NCBI RefSeq assembly: GCF_000980895.1
Contig: NZ_LAZX01000076.1
Location: forward strand, 1-36,906
Direction: 5' to 3'
DNA: 36,906 nt
Origin: Sphingomonas sp. Ag1
GTDB lineage: Bacteria > Pseudomonadota > Alphaproteobacteria > Sphingomonadales > Sphingomonadaceae
Shown here: one piece after another, positions 1 to 10,103 of the stretch
How positions within the stretch are numbered: the stretch's first letter is position 1
Layout of the letters: the number at the start of each line of letters is the position of its first letter
Program-made: the position numbers and the translations under genes
Notes under the pieces: model-generated
What the model was told of the DNA's origin: nothing
What the model saw: the letters and a program-made list of their open reading frames with translations, nothing else
The model's database searches: none

Positions 1-413
<413 letters not shown>

Positions 414-442
414 GACCTTCGTCGTCAGACGAAAAAGAGAGA

Positions 443-470
443 GGGGTCGGCATTGCCGGCCCCTTTTTTT
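443..470 (+). terminator. Rho-independent terminator after the OmpA gene
   Basis: A 9-bp stem (GGGGTCGGC with GCCGGCCCC, one G-T wobble), a 3-nt loop ATT and then seven Ts. It starts 30 nt after the OmpA stop codon. This is the clearest intrinsic terminator in the window. Confidence 0.9.
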
Positions 471-793
471 GTGCGGCGCCGCCTGGTGAAGGCGCAGCAG
501 CGTTCTTTCCGCTGCGGCGGGGTCCGCATGATCCTGGATGCCATTTGTGCGGCCGCGCCTCAGCCCAGCTTTACAGTTCCTGCAAGCGGTGCGTCCGCCA
601 TCCCACCCACCAGCGCAACGAGCCGCAGGAGTTGATCTGCTTGCAAGGTGCGGGAAGCGCGACGCTATATGGCAAGGCGCTGAGGCTGGCTGCAACGACG
701 CAGCTTGGTTCAGGCCGCTCAGAAGGCGCATCAGGCGCCGCCGGAGGAGCGTTGGCTCGGGCTAGGCCGCTCAGGGAGCAGCCACGCAGGGTA
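471..793. other. Gene-poor spacer between the ompA terminator and purK
   Basis: A 323-bp stretch with no convincing gene on either strand. Frames open here have no good start or recognisable protein. It holds a small hairpin at 497-515 (GCAGCG, 7-nt loop, CGCTGC) and an 11-bp direct repeat AGGCCGCTCAG at 712-722 and 764-774. The purK 3' end lies just beyond, and I see no T-rich terminator for it. Confidence 0.5.
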
Positions 794-1870
794 TCAGTCC
801 AGGTCCCGGGCGACGCGGGTGATGTGGCCCATTTTGCGGCCCGGGCGAACCTCGCGCTTGCCATAGAGATGCAGGTGGGCGCCGGGCTCTGCCAGCACAT
901 CCGCCCAGCAATCCACGTCGGCGCCGATCAGGTTTTGCATCACCGCTTCACGGCCGGTGAGTGCGACACTGCCCAGCGGCAGTCCGAGGATCGCGCGAAC
1001 GTGGTTCTCGAACTGCGATGTCTCCGCGCCCTCGATCGTCCAGTGGCCGGAATTGTGCACGCGCGGCGCCATTTCGTTGAACACAGGGCCATCGGGCGTC
1101 GCGAAGAACTCGCACGTCAGGACCCCGACATGCCCCAGCGCATCGGCGACGCGCCCGGTGAGCGCCGCGGCCTCCGTCCACAGTGCGGCGATCTCCGCCG
1201 GTGCGGGAACGGTCGAGCGCGACAGGATGCCGTCGACATGCTGATTCCATGCCGGCGGATAGCTCACCATCGATCCGTCATGGCCGCGCACCAGGATGAT
1301 CGAGAATTCATGGGTAAACGGAACAAAGGCTTCGAGCACGGCCGGACCACCAACCGCCTCCCACGCGGCGTCGGCATCGGCGCGATCCATGATCCGTGCC
1401 TGGCCCTTGCCGTCATAGCCCATGCGCGTCGTCTTGAGGATCGCGGGGACTCCGATCTCCTCGATGGCGGTTTCCAGCGCCGCGCGATTGTCGACCGCGG
1501 CCCAGCGCGCCGGGCGACCACCGAGCTTCTCGACAAAGCTTTTTTCCGCAGCGCGATCCTGCGCCACGCGCAGGCTGGCGGAGGAGGGGTGGACCGGCAC
1601 GTGATCGGCCAGCCATTCGACGGGCTCGGCGGCGATATTCTCGAATTCGTAGGTGACCACATCGCATTGGGCGGCAAAGTCCGCGAGGACGATGCGGTTG
1701 TGATAGTCGGCGCGGGTCAGCGACGATGCCGTCTGCGCCGCGACGCTTTCGCGGTCAGGGGCCAGCACATGGGTGCGATAGCCCAGCTGCGCCGCGGCTG
1801 CGGCGATCATGCGCCCCAATTGTCCGCCGCCGAGGATCCCGATGGTCGAGCCTGGAGGCAGCGGTGTCAT
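794..1870 (-). CDS. purK: N5-carboxyaminoimidazole ribonucleotide synthase (PurK)
   Basis: PurK uses ATP and bicarbonate to carboxylate aminoimidazole ribonucleotide at N5, a step of cytosolic de novo purine synthesis; PurE then moves the carboxyl group. The 358-residue product is of normal length and has the ATP-grasp layout. It shows an N-terminal [11 protein letters not shown] nucleotide-fold motif (about residues 10-20), the EFEN segment, the glycine loop GYDGKGQ, and the C-terminal [14 protein letters not shown] motif with metal- and substrate-binding Glu/Asn/Arg. I chose the ATG at 1870 because its ATGA overlaps the purE stop by 4 nt, a typical coupled arrangement. An in-frame upstream ATG at 1912 would run far into purE and is unlikely. 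Confidence 0.97.
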   Translation of the reverse strand: MTPLPPGSTIGILGGGQLGRMIAAAAAQLGYRTHVLAPDRESVAAQTASSLTRADYHNRIVLADFAAQCDVVTYEFENIAAEPVEWLADHVPVHPSSASLRVAQDRAAEKSFVEKLGGRPARWAAVDNRAALETAIEEIGVPAILKTTRMGYDGKGQARIMDRADADAAWEAVGGPAVLEAFVPFTHEFSIILVRGHDGSMVSYPPAWNQHVDGILSRSTVPAPAEIAALWTEAAALTGRVADALGHVGVLTCEFFATPDGPVFNEMAPRVHNSGHWTIEGAETSQFENHVRAILGLPLGSVALTGREAVMQNLIGADVDCWADVLAEPGAHLHLYGKREVRPGRKMGHITRVARDLD

Positions 1871-2343
1871 TGGGGCAGCTCCGCGACATTGTCGGTCTGG
1901 GTCGATCGCCATGCCTTCAGCCGCTCTTCCAGTGCCGGGTCAGCGAGGGCGAGGATGGCGGCGGCGAGAAGCGCGGCGTTGATCGCGCCGGCCTTGCCGA
2001 TCGCCAGCGTCCCCACAGGGATGCCACCGGGCATTTGGACGATCGACAGGAGGCTATCCATGCCCTTCAGCGCGTGCGATTCCACCGGCACGCCAAGCAC
2101 CGGCAAATGCGTCATCGCCGCGGCCATGCCGGGCAGGTGCGCCGCCCCGCCAGCACCCGCGATCAGCACCTTCAGCCCGCGATCGGCAGCCCCGGTGGCG
2201 TAATCATAGAGACGCTGCGGGGTACGATGGGCCGAGACAACGCGGGTTTCGTGGGGGATCTCCAGCACGGCGAGAATGTCGGCCGCGTGCCGCATTGTCT
2301 CCCAGTCAGAGGTGGAGCCCATGATGATGCCAACGTGCGCCAT
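1867..2343 (-). CDS. purE: N5-carboxyaminoimidazole ribonucleotide mutase (PurE)
   Basis: PurE interconverts N5-CAIR and CAIR in purine synthesis. The 158-residue protein is full length for a class I PurE. It has the GSTSDWE phosphate/substrate loop near the N-terminus, the SAHRTP motif with the catalytic His, the glycine-rich [12 protein letters not shown] loop and VPVES. It lies upstream of purK on the same strand and overlaps it by ATGA, giving a purEK operon. No clear Shine-Dalgarno precedes the ATG. The presence of purK supports class I function rather than a class II AIR carboxylase. Confidence 0.97.
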   Translation of the reverse strand: MAHVGIIMGSTSDWETMRHAADILAVLEIPHETRVVSAHRTPQRLYDYATGAADRGLKVLIAGAGGAAHLPGMAAAMTHLPVLGVPVESHALKGMDSLLSIVQMPGGIPVGTLAIGKAGAINAALLAAAILALADPALEERLKAWRSTQTDNVAELPQ

Positions 2344-2402
2344 TGGCGGCGGTTAGCGAGCGTGGCGCGGCAGGGCAACAGCGAGTGTGCGCAGTGCTGC
2401 CC

Positions 2403-2993
2403 TCAACGGTCCCGATGGAAGATCGGATGGACCGCGATGGCGCGTTCCACGTCGCGATCGACGACCCGCGCGGTGGCGCGCTGGATCAGGCGCTGCGCGC
2501 TGCGCCACGGCCGTAGGTCGCCGTGCCGCTGGCGGTCGCCGCGCAGCAGCCGGCTGCCCCATCCGTTCACCGCGGGTATCGTGGCCGCCGCATCCGCGCC
2601 GGACAGGACGAGCGACGGGAACGGAAGCGCGATGGCGGGCGAGGCGAAGGGCTGGGATTCTTCGGCGCCTTCGGCGGGCGGATCGAACAGCAAGGCGCCG
2701 GCGATCCGTGAGACATAGCTCGCCGGGGAGAGGCGCGCCCACCAGGACGCCGCATGGCAGCCGAGTCCCTCGGCGACCAGCAGCACGGTGCGATCGGCGC
2801 GCATCACCGCCGCGTCGAGCTGCGCCGCCCACAGGCTGCGGCGTTCACCGTCGTGAAGGACGACGTGATCATCACCCTTCACCGGCCAGCGCATCCGCGT
2901 GTTCCACGCCGGATCGGCGCGCCCGGCAGCAGCGATCGTGATGATCGACCAATGGTTTGGCATGACGGCCGTCGCAATCGACATGGCGTCCAC
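2403..2993 (-). CDS. RBBP9/YdeN-like alpha/beta-hydrolase fold protein lacking the nucleophile serine
   Basis: A 196-residue protein resembling small serine hydrolases of the RBBP9/YdeN type. A central segment LLVAEGLGCHAASWWARL is followed by a VAGALL-like strand (IAGALLFDPPAEG) and a later LVLSGAD strand. In active members the nucleophile elbow reads G/A-x-S-x-G (often AHSLGC); here the serine position is glycine (A-E-G-L-G). The usual C-terminal GHINA-type histidine motif is also unclear (a histidine occurs in QRHGDLRPW). By inference it is not a canonical hydrolase and may be a binding protein or decaying gene. It lies on the same strand as purE, 59 nt upstream of it. The start is the first ATG; an internal ATG at MPNHW is possible. 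Confidence 0.7.
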   Translation of the reverse strand: MDAMSIATAVMPNHWSIITIAAAGRADPAWNTRMRWPVKGDDHVVLHDGERRSLWAAQLDAAVMRADRTVLLVAEGLGCHAASWWARLSPASYVSRIAGALLFDPPAEGAEESQPFASPAIALPFPSLVLSGADAAATIPAVNGWGSRLLRGDRQRHGDLRPWRSAQRLIQRATARVVDRDVERAIAVHPIFHRDR

Positions 2994-3083
2994 TCCATCC
3001 TGTTCGCGGCGCGACTATCCCTGATTCGCGGGCTCGCGACAATCCTGCGGTATTCGCGCAGGGCTGTACCGGTGACGGCGGCG

Positions 3084-3788
3084 TCAGTCGGTCGGCCAGC
3101 GGAAGGCGAGGCGGGTCACGCAGTCAGCCGTTCCATCGGGATGAAAACGCTGCTCGACGATGATCCCGTCGCCGGCGTGGTCGATCGCGATCACGGTGCT
3201 GCAACGGGTGCCATAGACGGCATCGCGGATGAAAACCGGCCGCTCTCCCTCAGGGGCCGGCGTCTCGTCCACCAGCAGGTCGAGCAGGTGGCCGACGGGC
3301 TGCGGTGCGCTAAGCCATGTGTCGAGCGCCATCGTCACCGCGCGGGTGCGCAACGACGGCGGATCGAGCGGCCCGTTGGAGATGCCGTGCACCCCGGATG
3401 AGAGAATGTGGCGGAGCGGGCGCGGCTGATTGGTCCGATAATCGGCAACGGGTCCGATCGTGATCAGGCTGAACCCGCCATAGGCGTCCAGCCCGTCATC
3501 GTCAGGCAACGCCCCGCAGCGCAGATAGTCCGCAACCAGCGCGCCGCGCGATGGCGCGCCGCCGCCGCGGGGGTGGCCGGCGACATTGGTCACCACTGCG
3601 AACCGCCCCGCCTCCGACACCCCGATCCAGCTGCCGCCGGAGAGCAGATCCCGCCCTGCGAGCACGTCGTCGGCATCGGTCCAGCGATCGAGCGGGGCGG
3701 AGGGGCGCGCGTGGAATTCATCGCGATTGGCGGCGACAACCAGGCGCCAGTCGGGATGCGCGCGATGTGCCAGCGCCACGACGCACAT
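3084..3788 (-). CDS. TANGO2/NRDE family protein
   Basis: The 234-residue product begins MCVVALAHRAHPDWRLVVAANRDEF. That is the family signature: a Cys at position 2 and an N-R-D-E motif about 20 residues on. The family has an Ntn-hydrolase-like fold with Cys2 as possible nucleophile. Eukaryotic TANGO2 is linked to lipid and heme homeostasis, but the bacterial role is not settled. The downstream WIGVSEAGRFAVVTN segment is also typical. I chose the ATG at 3788 because an N-terminal Met-Cys is conserved; the longer open frame upstream would run into folP. It follows folP with a 52-nt gap on the same strand, so co-transcription is likely. Confidence 0.88.
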   Translation of the reverse strand: MCVVALAHRAHPDWRLVVAANRDEFHARPSAPLDRWTDADDVLAGRDLLSGGSWIGVSEAGRFAVVTNVAGHPRGGGAPSRGALVADYLRCGALPDDDGLDAYGGFSLITIGPVADYRTNQPRPLRHILSSGVHGISNGPLDPPSLRTRAVTMALDTWLSAPQPVGHLLDLLVDETPAPEGERPVFIRDAVYGTRCSTVIAIDHAGDGIIVEQRFHPDGTADCVTRLAFRWPTD

Positions 3789-3840
3789 CAGCGCGCGCGC
3801 CCGATGCCGGCCGATGCGGCGAGCGTCGGACCTCGGCAGC

Positions 3841-4887
3841 TCATCCGACAAACGCCCGGTCACGCAGGCCACGCCAGACTCGCAGCGCCTGCAGGGTTTC
3901 GGCGACGTCATGGACGCGGAGCACCTGAACCCCCGCCTCCGCACCCTTGAGCGCCAGCGCCACCGAGCCGCCAAGCCGCTCCCCGACCGGCGCCTCGTTC
4001 GACAATGCCCCGATCAGCCGCTTGCGGCTGGCGCCGAGCATGATGGCGCAGCCCAGCCCGTGGAACATCGCCAGCGCATTGATGAGCGCGAGATTGTCCT
4101 GCAGCGACTTGCCGAAGCCGATGCCCGGGTCGACGATGATGCGCGAGCGGTCGACCCCGGCCGCGACGAGCGCCTCGATCCGCGCGTCCAGCCAGTCGAA
4201 CACCTCCACCGCGACATCGCGGTAGATGGTCGTTCCGTGGCCGCCCTTTTCCGGGTCGGGCGAGTGCATCACGATCACCGGGCAGCCGGCACGCGCGACG
4301 ACGTCGACCGCGCGCTTGTCCCATAGCAATGCGGAGACGTCGTTCACGATCGCCGCACCGGCAGCCAGCGCGCGCTCCATGACAAGTGCCTTGCGCGTGT
4401 CGATGGAGACGAGCGCGCCGGCCCGCGCCAGCCGCTCGATCACGGGAACGACGCGCGCTGCCTCGTCCTCCTCCCATACGGCGGCAGCGCCGGGGCGGGT
4501 CGATTCGCCGCCGACGTCGATCAGCGCCGCGCCGGCGCTTGCCATGTCCATGCCGGCCGATGCCGCGGCAGCGGGATCATCGCGATGCGTGCCGCCGTCG
4601 GAGAAGCTGTCGGGCGTGACGTTGAGGATGGCGGCCAGCACCGGCTGGTCGAAGCGCAACGTGCGTTCGCCAAGGACGAGCGGGGGGCGCGGCGCAACGA
4701 AGCGGGCGTGCAGCATCGCCGCGCGGGCGCCGAGCGTGGCGATCTCCGCGACCGGGGCGATCCGCTTGGCCCCGCTTTCCTTCACCTCATAAGCGGCGAA
4801 CCACTGCATGCCGCCGGCAAGTCGCGCCACCGCGCCATCATCATAGGCGAAGGGCGCGTCGACAAATTGTACCGGACGAAGGTGCAT
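3841..4887 (-). CDS. folP: Dihydropteroate synthase (FolP)
   Basis: FolP condenses 6-hydroxymethyl-dihydropterin diphosphate with p-aminobenzoate in folate synthesis and is the sulfonamide target. All signature motifs are visible in the TIM-barrel: NVTPDSFSDGG (89-99), GESTRPG (127-133), SIDT (161-164), the ND pair (182-183), DPGIGFGKS (253-261), GASRKR (285-290) and RVHD (324-327). The 348 residues are longer than the usual 260-290 because of about 80 residues ahead of the barrel. Similar N-terminal extensions occur in related alphaproteobacteria as far as I recall, so I keep the ATG at 4887. No strong Shine-Dalgarno is visible there. Confidence 0.96.
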   Translation of the reverse strand: MHLRPVQFVDAPFAYDDGAVARLAGGMQWFAAYEVKESGAKRIAPVAEIATLGARAAMLHARFVAPRPPLVLGERTLRFDQPVLAAILNVTPDSFSDGGTHRDDPAAAASAGMDMASAGAALIDVGGESTRPGAAAVWEEDEAARVVPVIERLARAGALVSIDTRKALVMERALAAGAAIVNDVSALLWDKRAVDVVARAGCPVIVMHSPDPEKGGHGTTIYRDVAVEVFDWLDARIEALVAAGVDRSRIIVDPGIGFGKSLQDNLALINALAMFHGLGCAIMLGASRKRLIGALSNEAPVGERLGGSVALALKGAEAGVQVLRVHDVAETLQALRVWRGLRDRAFVG

Positions 4888-4981
4888 GAACCGCTTTCAC
4901 AGAAGGAGCGCCTTTTGTGCGGCAGCGATCGACAGGGGGCAAGCATCCCGCCAGCGCGAGGCTGACGCGGCGGCCGTTGCG

Positions 4982-5025
4982 GAGCCTGTCGCGTCGCCGG
5001 GCAACTGCCCCGCGGCGACAGGCTC
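4982..5025 (-). terminator. Long hairpin just past the ccrM stop
   Basis: A perfect 11-bp inverted repeat (GAGCCTGTCGC at 4982-4992, GCGACAGGCTC at 5015-5025) with a G+C-rich 22-nt centre. It starts 8 nt after the ccrM stop codon on the minus strand. There is no T-tract, so it could be a Rho-assisted terminator, an mRNA 3'-end stabiliser or a REP-like palindrome. Confidence 0.5.
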
Positions 5026-5033
5026 AGCGGTGC

Positions 5034-6362
<1,329 letters not shown>

Positions 6363-6364
<2 letters not shown>

Positions 6365-6971
6365 AGAGCGGAAGAACCGTTTGCGCCACCGGCGCGAAGC
6401 TGCGGCGATGGAGCGGCGAGGGGCCGTGTTCCACCAAGGCGCGGCGGTGGGTGGCGCAGCCATACCCCTTGTTAGAGGCCCAATTGTAATGCGGATATGA
6501 TTCGTGATGCCGAATCATGATCGTGTCGCGCGTGTGCTTCGCGACGATCGAGGCCGCGGCGATCGAGCGGCTGAGCGCGTCGCCCCCCACGATGGGGGTG
6601 GCGGCATAGCCCCAGCGGGGCAGGCGGTTGCCGTCGACCAGCACGTGACCCGGCGCGCAGCCGAGCGTGGCGGCGAGTTGATCGACCGCCACGGTCATCG
6701 CCTTCATCGTCGCCCAATAGATGTTGAGCGTGTCGATCTCCTCCGCCTCGACGATGCCGACGCCGACAATCGCGCAATCCAGCAGCCGGCCGCACAGCCG
6801 GGCGCGCTCGGTGGCGGAGAGTTTCTTCGAATCGTCGATGCCTCGCGGCACGCCACGCTCCGGCAGGATCACCGCCGCCGCCACCACGGGCCCGGCGAGT
6901 GGCCCGCGCCCGGCCTCGTCCACGCCAGCGACTGGCGCGAGATACAGGCGTTCGTGCTTCATTCCGGGCAT
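6363..6971 (-). CDS. rnhB: Ribonuclease HII (RnhB)
   Basis: RNase HII cuts the RNA strand of RNA-DNA hybrids and removes single ribonucleotides from DNA. The catalytic DEAGRG (Asp18-Glu19 from my start), GIDDSKKLS, the VDGN segment and the later AASIVAKHTRD helix are all present. The 202 residues match family length. The start is uncertain: ATG at 6971 (MPGMKHERL) and 6962 are both possible, and a TTG at 7019 would add 16 residues; none has a good Shine-Dalgarno. Its upstream position on the same strand as ccrM is a rnhB-ccrM neighbourhood common in alphaproteobacteria. The stop overlaps a GANTC site. Confidence 0.95.
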
Positions 6972-7077
6972 TGCGAGGGGACACGCTTTCTCTGACAGGA
7001 TCGGGTGCGGCTCTAGCAAAAGCGGCGCGCCAGCCGAAGCGCGGATCGTCGCCCTTTCGCCTCGGGTGATCTGTTGC

Positions 7078-7102
7078 GGAACCGCATCGACACTGCGACG
7101 GT
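7078..7102 (+). promoter_or_regulatory. Weak EcfG-like promoter candidate before the sugar dehydrogenase
   Basis: GGAAC (7078-7082), a 16-nt spacer and CGGT (7099-7102). The -35 matches the alphaproteobacterial EcfG general-stress consensus exactly, while the -10 has one mismatch from CGTT. It would start transcription about 30 nt before the GTG. Confidence 0.25.
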
Positions 7103-7135
7103 ATTGATCCTGATTTGCCCGTTTGAGGAGTTATC

Positions 7136-8284
7136 GTGATCTCGCGCAGCCTGTTCGTCGCGGCCCTGCTGGCCGCCACCGCCTGTTCCGCAGAGCCGCA
7201 GGCCGGCAATGCGGCGAGCGATTCCACCGCGGCCACCGCCGGCAAGCCGTTTGTCGAGACGGTCGTCGCCGATTTCGATGCGCCCTGGGCGATGACGTTC
7301 CTGCCCGACGGCCGGATGCTGGTGACGGAAAAGGACGGGCGGCTTCTGCTGGTCTCCGCCGACGGCAAGGCGCGCCAGACGATCGCCACGCTGACGGTCG
7401 ATTCGGCCGGCCAGGGCGGGTTGATGGATGTCGTGCTGGCGCCCGATTTCGCGCAGTCGAAGCGTGTGTACCTCAGCTGGTCGACGACGGGTGCGGGCGG
7501 CAAGGGCGTGGTGCTGGCGCGCGGCGTGCTCGATGAAGCGAACCCTGGCGCGGCCAAGCTGAGCCAGATCCAGGAGATCTTCCGCGCGACGCCGTTCGTC
7601 GAGGGCAATGGCCATTATTCCGGTCGCATCGCCTTCTCGCCCGACGGCCAGTATCTGTTCTTCACCAATGGCGAGCGGCAGAAGTTCGATCCCGCACAGG
7701 ATCCCAAGGCGACGCTTGGCAAGGTGCTTCGCCTCACCCCCGACGGGAAGCCGGCGGCGGGCAACCCGCTGGCGGCAAAGGGCTTCCACCCCGCGGTGTG
7801 GAGCTATGGCCATCGCAACCTGCTCGGCATCGCCTTCGACGCGCAGGGCAATCTGTGGGAGCAGGAGATGGGGCCGAAGGGCGGCGACGAGCTGAACCTC
7901 GTCCTGCCGGGCCGCAACTATGGCTATCCCAAGGTGTCGAACGGCGACCATTATGACGGGCGGCCGATCCCTGATCACGCGCCCGGCGACGGCTTCGAGG
8001 CGCCCAAGGTGTCGTGGACCCCGGTGATCTCGCCCGGCGGCCTGATGATCTATTCGGGCAACCTGTTCCCGCAGTGGAAGGGCGACGCGTTCATCGGCGG
8101 GCTGTCATCCAAGGCGCTGGTGCGCGTCGATTTGGATGGCACCAATGCGCGCAAGGGCGATCAATGGGACATGGGTGCCCGCATCCGAGAAGTGGAGCAG
8201 GGCCCGGACGGCGCAATCTACGTGCTGGAGGATGGCGCGCAGGGGTCGCAGGGCCGGATGCTGCGGCTCACCCCCGCGCGATAA
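7136..8284 (+). CDS. PQQ-dependent sugar dehydrogenase-type beta-propeller, probable lipoprotein
   Basis: The protein (382 residues) belongs to the soluble aldose sugar dehydrogenase (YliI/Asd-like) family of six-bladed propellers. Landmarks are PWAMTFLPDGRMLVTEKDG, GQGGLMDVVLAPDF, NGHYSGRIAFSPDG, GHRNLLGIAFD and GPKGGDELN, which in the family build the PQQ- and Ca-binding face. The N-terminus is a signal peptide ending ATAC-S with Cys17, so it may be a lipoprotein, although position -3 is Ala rather than Leu. The GTG start at 7136 is favoured by GAGGAG 5 nt upstream. PQQ biosynthesis genes are not in the window, so cofactor use is inferred. The 3' end overlaps the convergent thioesterase gene by 17 nt. 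Confidence 0.9.
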   Translation: MISRSLFVAALLAATACSAEPQAGNAASDSTAATAGKPFVETVVADFDAPWAMTFLPDGRMLVTEKDGRLLLVSADGKARQTIATLTVDSAGQGGLMDVVLAPDFAQSKRVYLSWSTTGAGGKGVVLARGVLDEANPGAAKLSQIQEIFRATPFVEGNGHYSGRIAFSPDGQYLFFTNGERQKFDPAQDPKATLGKVLRLTPDGKPAAGNPLAAKGFHPAVWSYGHRNLLGIAFDAQGNLWEQEMGPKGGDELNLVLPGRNYGYPKVSNGDHYDGRPIPDHAPGDGFEAPKVSWTPVISPGGLMIYSGNLFPQWKGDAFIGGLSSKALVRVDLDGTNARKGDQWDMGARIREVEQGPDGAIYVLEDGAQGSQGRMLRLTPAR

Positions 8285-8660
8285 GGTAGTTCATCCGTGC
8301 CGAGGCGATCGGCTTGGCCCGGCTTTCCTGCCAGGCGATCGCCTCCACATTGGCGATACGATTGCCCAGCCGGGTGACCGTGCCAGCGGCATAGGTCAGC
8401 CGCTCTCGCCCGCCGCGCATGAAATCGATCGTGACGTTGATCGGCTTCACGCGCCGGTTGCCGTCCGCGCCATCCTCGCCCGCCATCTGGTGGCGCAGCG
8501 CGGCCAGCGCCGCCATTTCGATGAGGCCGGTGATCGCGCCACCCTGGACGAAGCCGGGGCGCCCGATCACTGCGGGCCCGAACGGCATGGCGAGGACGGG
8601 GAGGCCATCTTCCCATTCCAGCGTCGCGCCGAGCAGATCGGCATAGGGTGGCAACTTCAT
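8268..8660 (-). CDS. PaaI-type hotdog thioesterase (second gene of a pair)
   Basis: A 130-residue single-hotdog protein. The GGAITGLIEMAALAALRHQ helix, following a GFVQGG turn, is the central hotdog helix of PaaI-like acyl-CoA thioesterases, and PINVTIDFMRGG is the strand after it. It likely hydrolyses an acyl- or aryl-CoA; the substrate cannot be read. Its ATG overlaps the stop of the upstream thioesterase gene by 4 nt (ATGA), so the two are translationally coupled and may form a hetero-oligomer. Its 3' end overlaps the convergent sugar dehydrogenase gene by 17 nt. Confidence 0.88.
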   Translation of the reverse strand: MKLPPYADLLGATLEWEDGLPVLAMPFGPAVIGRPGFVQGGAITGLIEMAALAALRHQMAGEDGADGNRRVKPINVTIDFMRGGRERLTYAAGTVTRLGNRIANVEAIAWQESRAKPIASARMNYLIARG

Positions 8661-9094
8661 GCGCCCTCTCCCAGGAACATGAAGGTACCCGAGACATGCG
8701 CGACGGGATCGTTCGGGTCACCGTCATGCGCCTGGCCGCGCACGAAGCTGATCGATCGCTTGATCGCATAGCATTCGCCATGGCCGATCACGGTGTGCCC
8801 GGGCTTCGCCGGCCGTAGGTAATCGACCCGCAGGTCGAGCGTGGCGTGCGCCACGAACCGCCCCAGCTTGCGCATCGTCGCCAGGCTGGTGGCGATATCC
8901 ATCAGCGCGAAGATCGGGCCGGACGCGATCACGCCGCTGTCCTCGTCGCCGATGATGTCCGGATGATAGGGCAGCGTCAGCTCACACCAGTCCGGGCCAT
9001 GCGCGTGATAGGCGATGCCGAGCCGCCCGCCATGGCCGCCGAAGCGCACATCCTCCATGCCGGGGATGTCGCCCAATGCCGTCTCGATCTTCAT
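8657..9094 (-). CDS. PaaI-type hotdog thioesterase (first gene of a pair)
   Basis: A 145-residue hotdog protein. The DSGVIASGPIFALMDIATSLA segment is the turn and central helix of the PaaI/YbgC-like fold (with SG-type turn residues and Asp in the helix), followed by ATLDLRVDYLRPAKPG. It is the promoter-proximal member of a two-gene operon with the next thioesterase. The divergent neighbour is a crotonase gene, which fits a role in acyl-CoA turnover. The start ATG at 9094 lies in a 116-bp divergent spacer. Confidence 0.88.
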   Translation of the reverse strand: MKIETALGDIPGMEDVRFGGHGGRLGIAYHAHGPDWCELTLPYHPDIIGDEDSGVIASGPIFALMDIATSLATMRKLGRFVAHATLDLRVDYLRPAKPGHTVIGHGECYAIKRSISFVRGQAHDGDPNDPVAHVSGTFMFLGEGA

Positions 9095-9210
9095 GCACCC
9101 GCTGATACACCCGCCTTCCTCGAGCGCAACGATCGCGGCATTTCCGGGGCGGCATTGCTGGACGCGGCCGGCTTGTCTAAGTCGATCGTATCAATTTGCG
9201 GGAGAGCGAG

Positions 9211-9993
9211 ATGGAAGAGCGGGTTACGATCACGGTCGAGAACGGCATCGCGGACGTTCGGCTGAACCGACCGGACAAGATGAACGCGCTCGATCCGGCG
9301 ATGTTCGCCGGCATCAACGCCGCCATCGAGCGGCTGGCGGGCATGAAGGATGTGCGGGTTGCCGTGCTGTCGGGTGAGGGGCGGGCGTTCTGCGCCGGGC
9401 TCGACATGGGATCCATGGCGGCTGGCGGATCGGGCAACGATCTGGCGAAGCGCAGCCATGGTGTCGCGAACACGGCGCAGAATGTCGCCTGGGGCTGGCG
9501 CACCTTGCCGATGCCGGTGATCGCCGCGGTGCATGGCGTCGCGCTGGGCGGCGGGTTCCAGATCATGTCGGGCGCCTGCGTGCGCATCGCGCGGCCGGAC
9601 ACGCGCATGTCGATCCGCGAAACCTATTGGGGGCTGGTGCCCGACATGGCCGGCCTCGCGCTTTGGCGGACGCTGGCGCGCGACGACGTGCTTCGCGACC
9701 TGACCTACAGCGCGCGCGAGTTCACCGGCGGGCAGGCCGAGCGTTATGGCTTCGTCACCCGGCTCGCCGATGATCCGCGCGCCGCGGCGTTCGAGCTGGC
9801 GCGCGAGATCGCCGGTCGCAACCCCGACGCGGTGAAGGCGTCCAAGCGGCTGATCAACCTGATGGTGGATGGCGATACCGCCACCGTGCTGCAGGGCGAG
9901 AGCGACGAGCAGGTCAAGCTGATGCGCTCCCCCAACCAGGTGGAGGCGGTAAAGGCCAATATGGAAAAGCGGGCGCCGGTCTTCGTCGACTGA
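9211..9993 (+). CDS. Crotonase-family enoyl-CoA hydratase/isomerase
   Basis: A 260-residue crotonase. The oxyanion-hole segments are FCAGLDMGSM (about 60-69) and HGVALGGGFQ (108-117). Of the two catalytic glutamates of rat enoyl-CoA hydratase, the second is present (Glu137 in IRETYWGLVPDM), but the first is Gln117 (GGGFQ). That variant is seen in a recognised bacterial subgroup whose sequences read GGGLQIALG and WGLVPDM, so hydration is less certain than isomerase or another crotonase reaction. I chose the ATG at 9211 over an in-frame TTG at 9196 because GGGAGAG is placed 4-10 nt before it. Confidence 0.9.
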   Translation: MEERVTITVENGIADVRLNRPDKMNALDPAMFAGINAAIERLAGMKDVRVAVLSGEGRAFCAGLDMGSMAAGGSGNDLAKRSHGVANTAQNVAWGWRTLPMPVIAAVHGVALGGGFQIMSGACVRIARPDTRMSIRETYWGLVPDMAGLALWRTLARDDVLRDLTYSAREFTGGQAERYGFVTRLADDPRAAAFELAREIAGRNPDAVKASKRLINLMVDGDTATVLQGESDEQVKLMRSPNQVEAVKANMEKRAPVFVD

Positions 9994-10048
9994 CGTTTCG
10001 TGCCGCTCGCCTCCGGTCTCACGACTGGCGGCGAGCGGCCCGGCATGT

Positions 10049-10073
10049 GGCACAAAAGACCGTCTGACCCGTT
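10049..10073 (+). promoter_or_regulatory. EcfG-type general-stress promoter before the CsbD-like gene
   Basis: GGCAC (10049-10053), a 16-nt spacer and CGTT (10070-10073). This is one base from the EcfG consensus GGAAC-N16/17-CGTT. The predicted start of transcription is about 25 nt ahead of the gene's ATG, and the product is of a stress-related type, which supports the call. Confidence 0.5.
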
Positions 10074-10103
10074 GTCGCCTCCGGGAAATCGGAGGTATTG
10101 ATC

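Noticed and set aside
712..774. Direct repeat AGGCCGCTCAG as a binding site
   Set aside because: Two 11-bp copies 52 bp apart in G+C-rich spacer; no promoter or gene context to support function.
571..900. 109-codon minus-strand open frame running from the purK 3' end into the spacer
   Set aside because: Most of the start is inside purK in another frame, with no Shine-Dalgarno and no recognisable domain.
545..2203. 552-codon plus-strand open frame opposite purK and purE
   Set aside because: The minus-strand frames encode clear PurK and PurE with family motifs. The plus frame is an artefact of high G+C third-position bias, with no recognisable protein.
6472..7978. Two long minus-strand open frames covering rnhB's 5' region and the sugar dehydrogenase
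   Set aside because: They conflict with RNase HII and the propeller enzyme, which have motifs and good start sites. The residues look like shadow frames.
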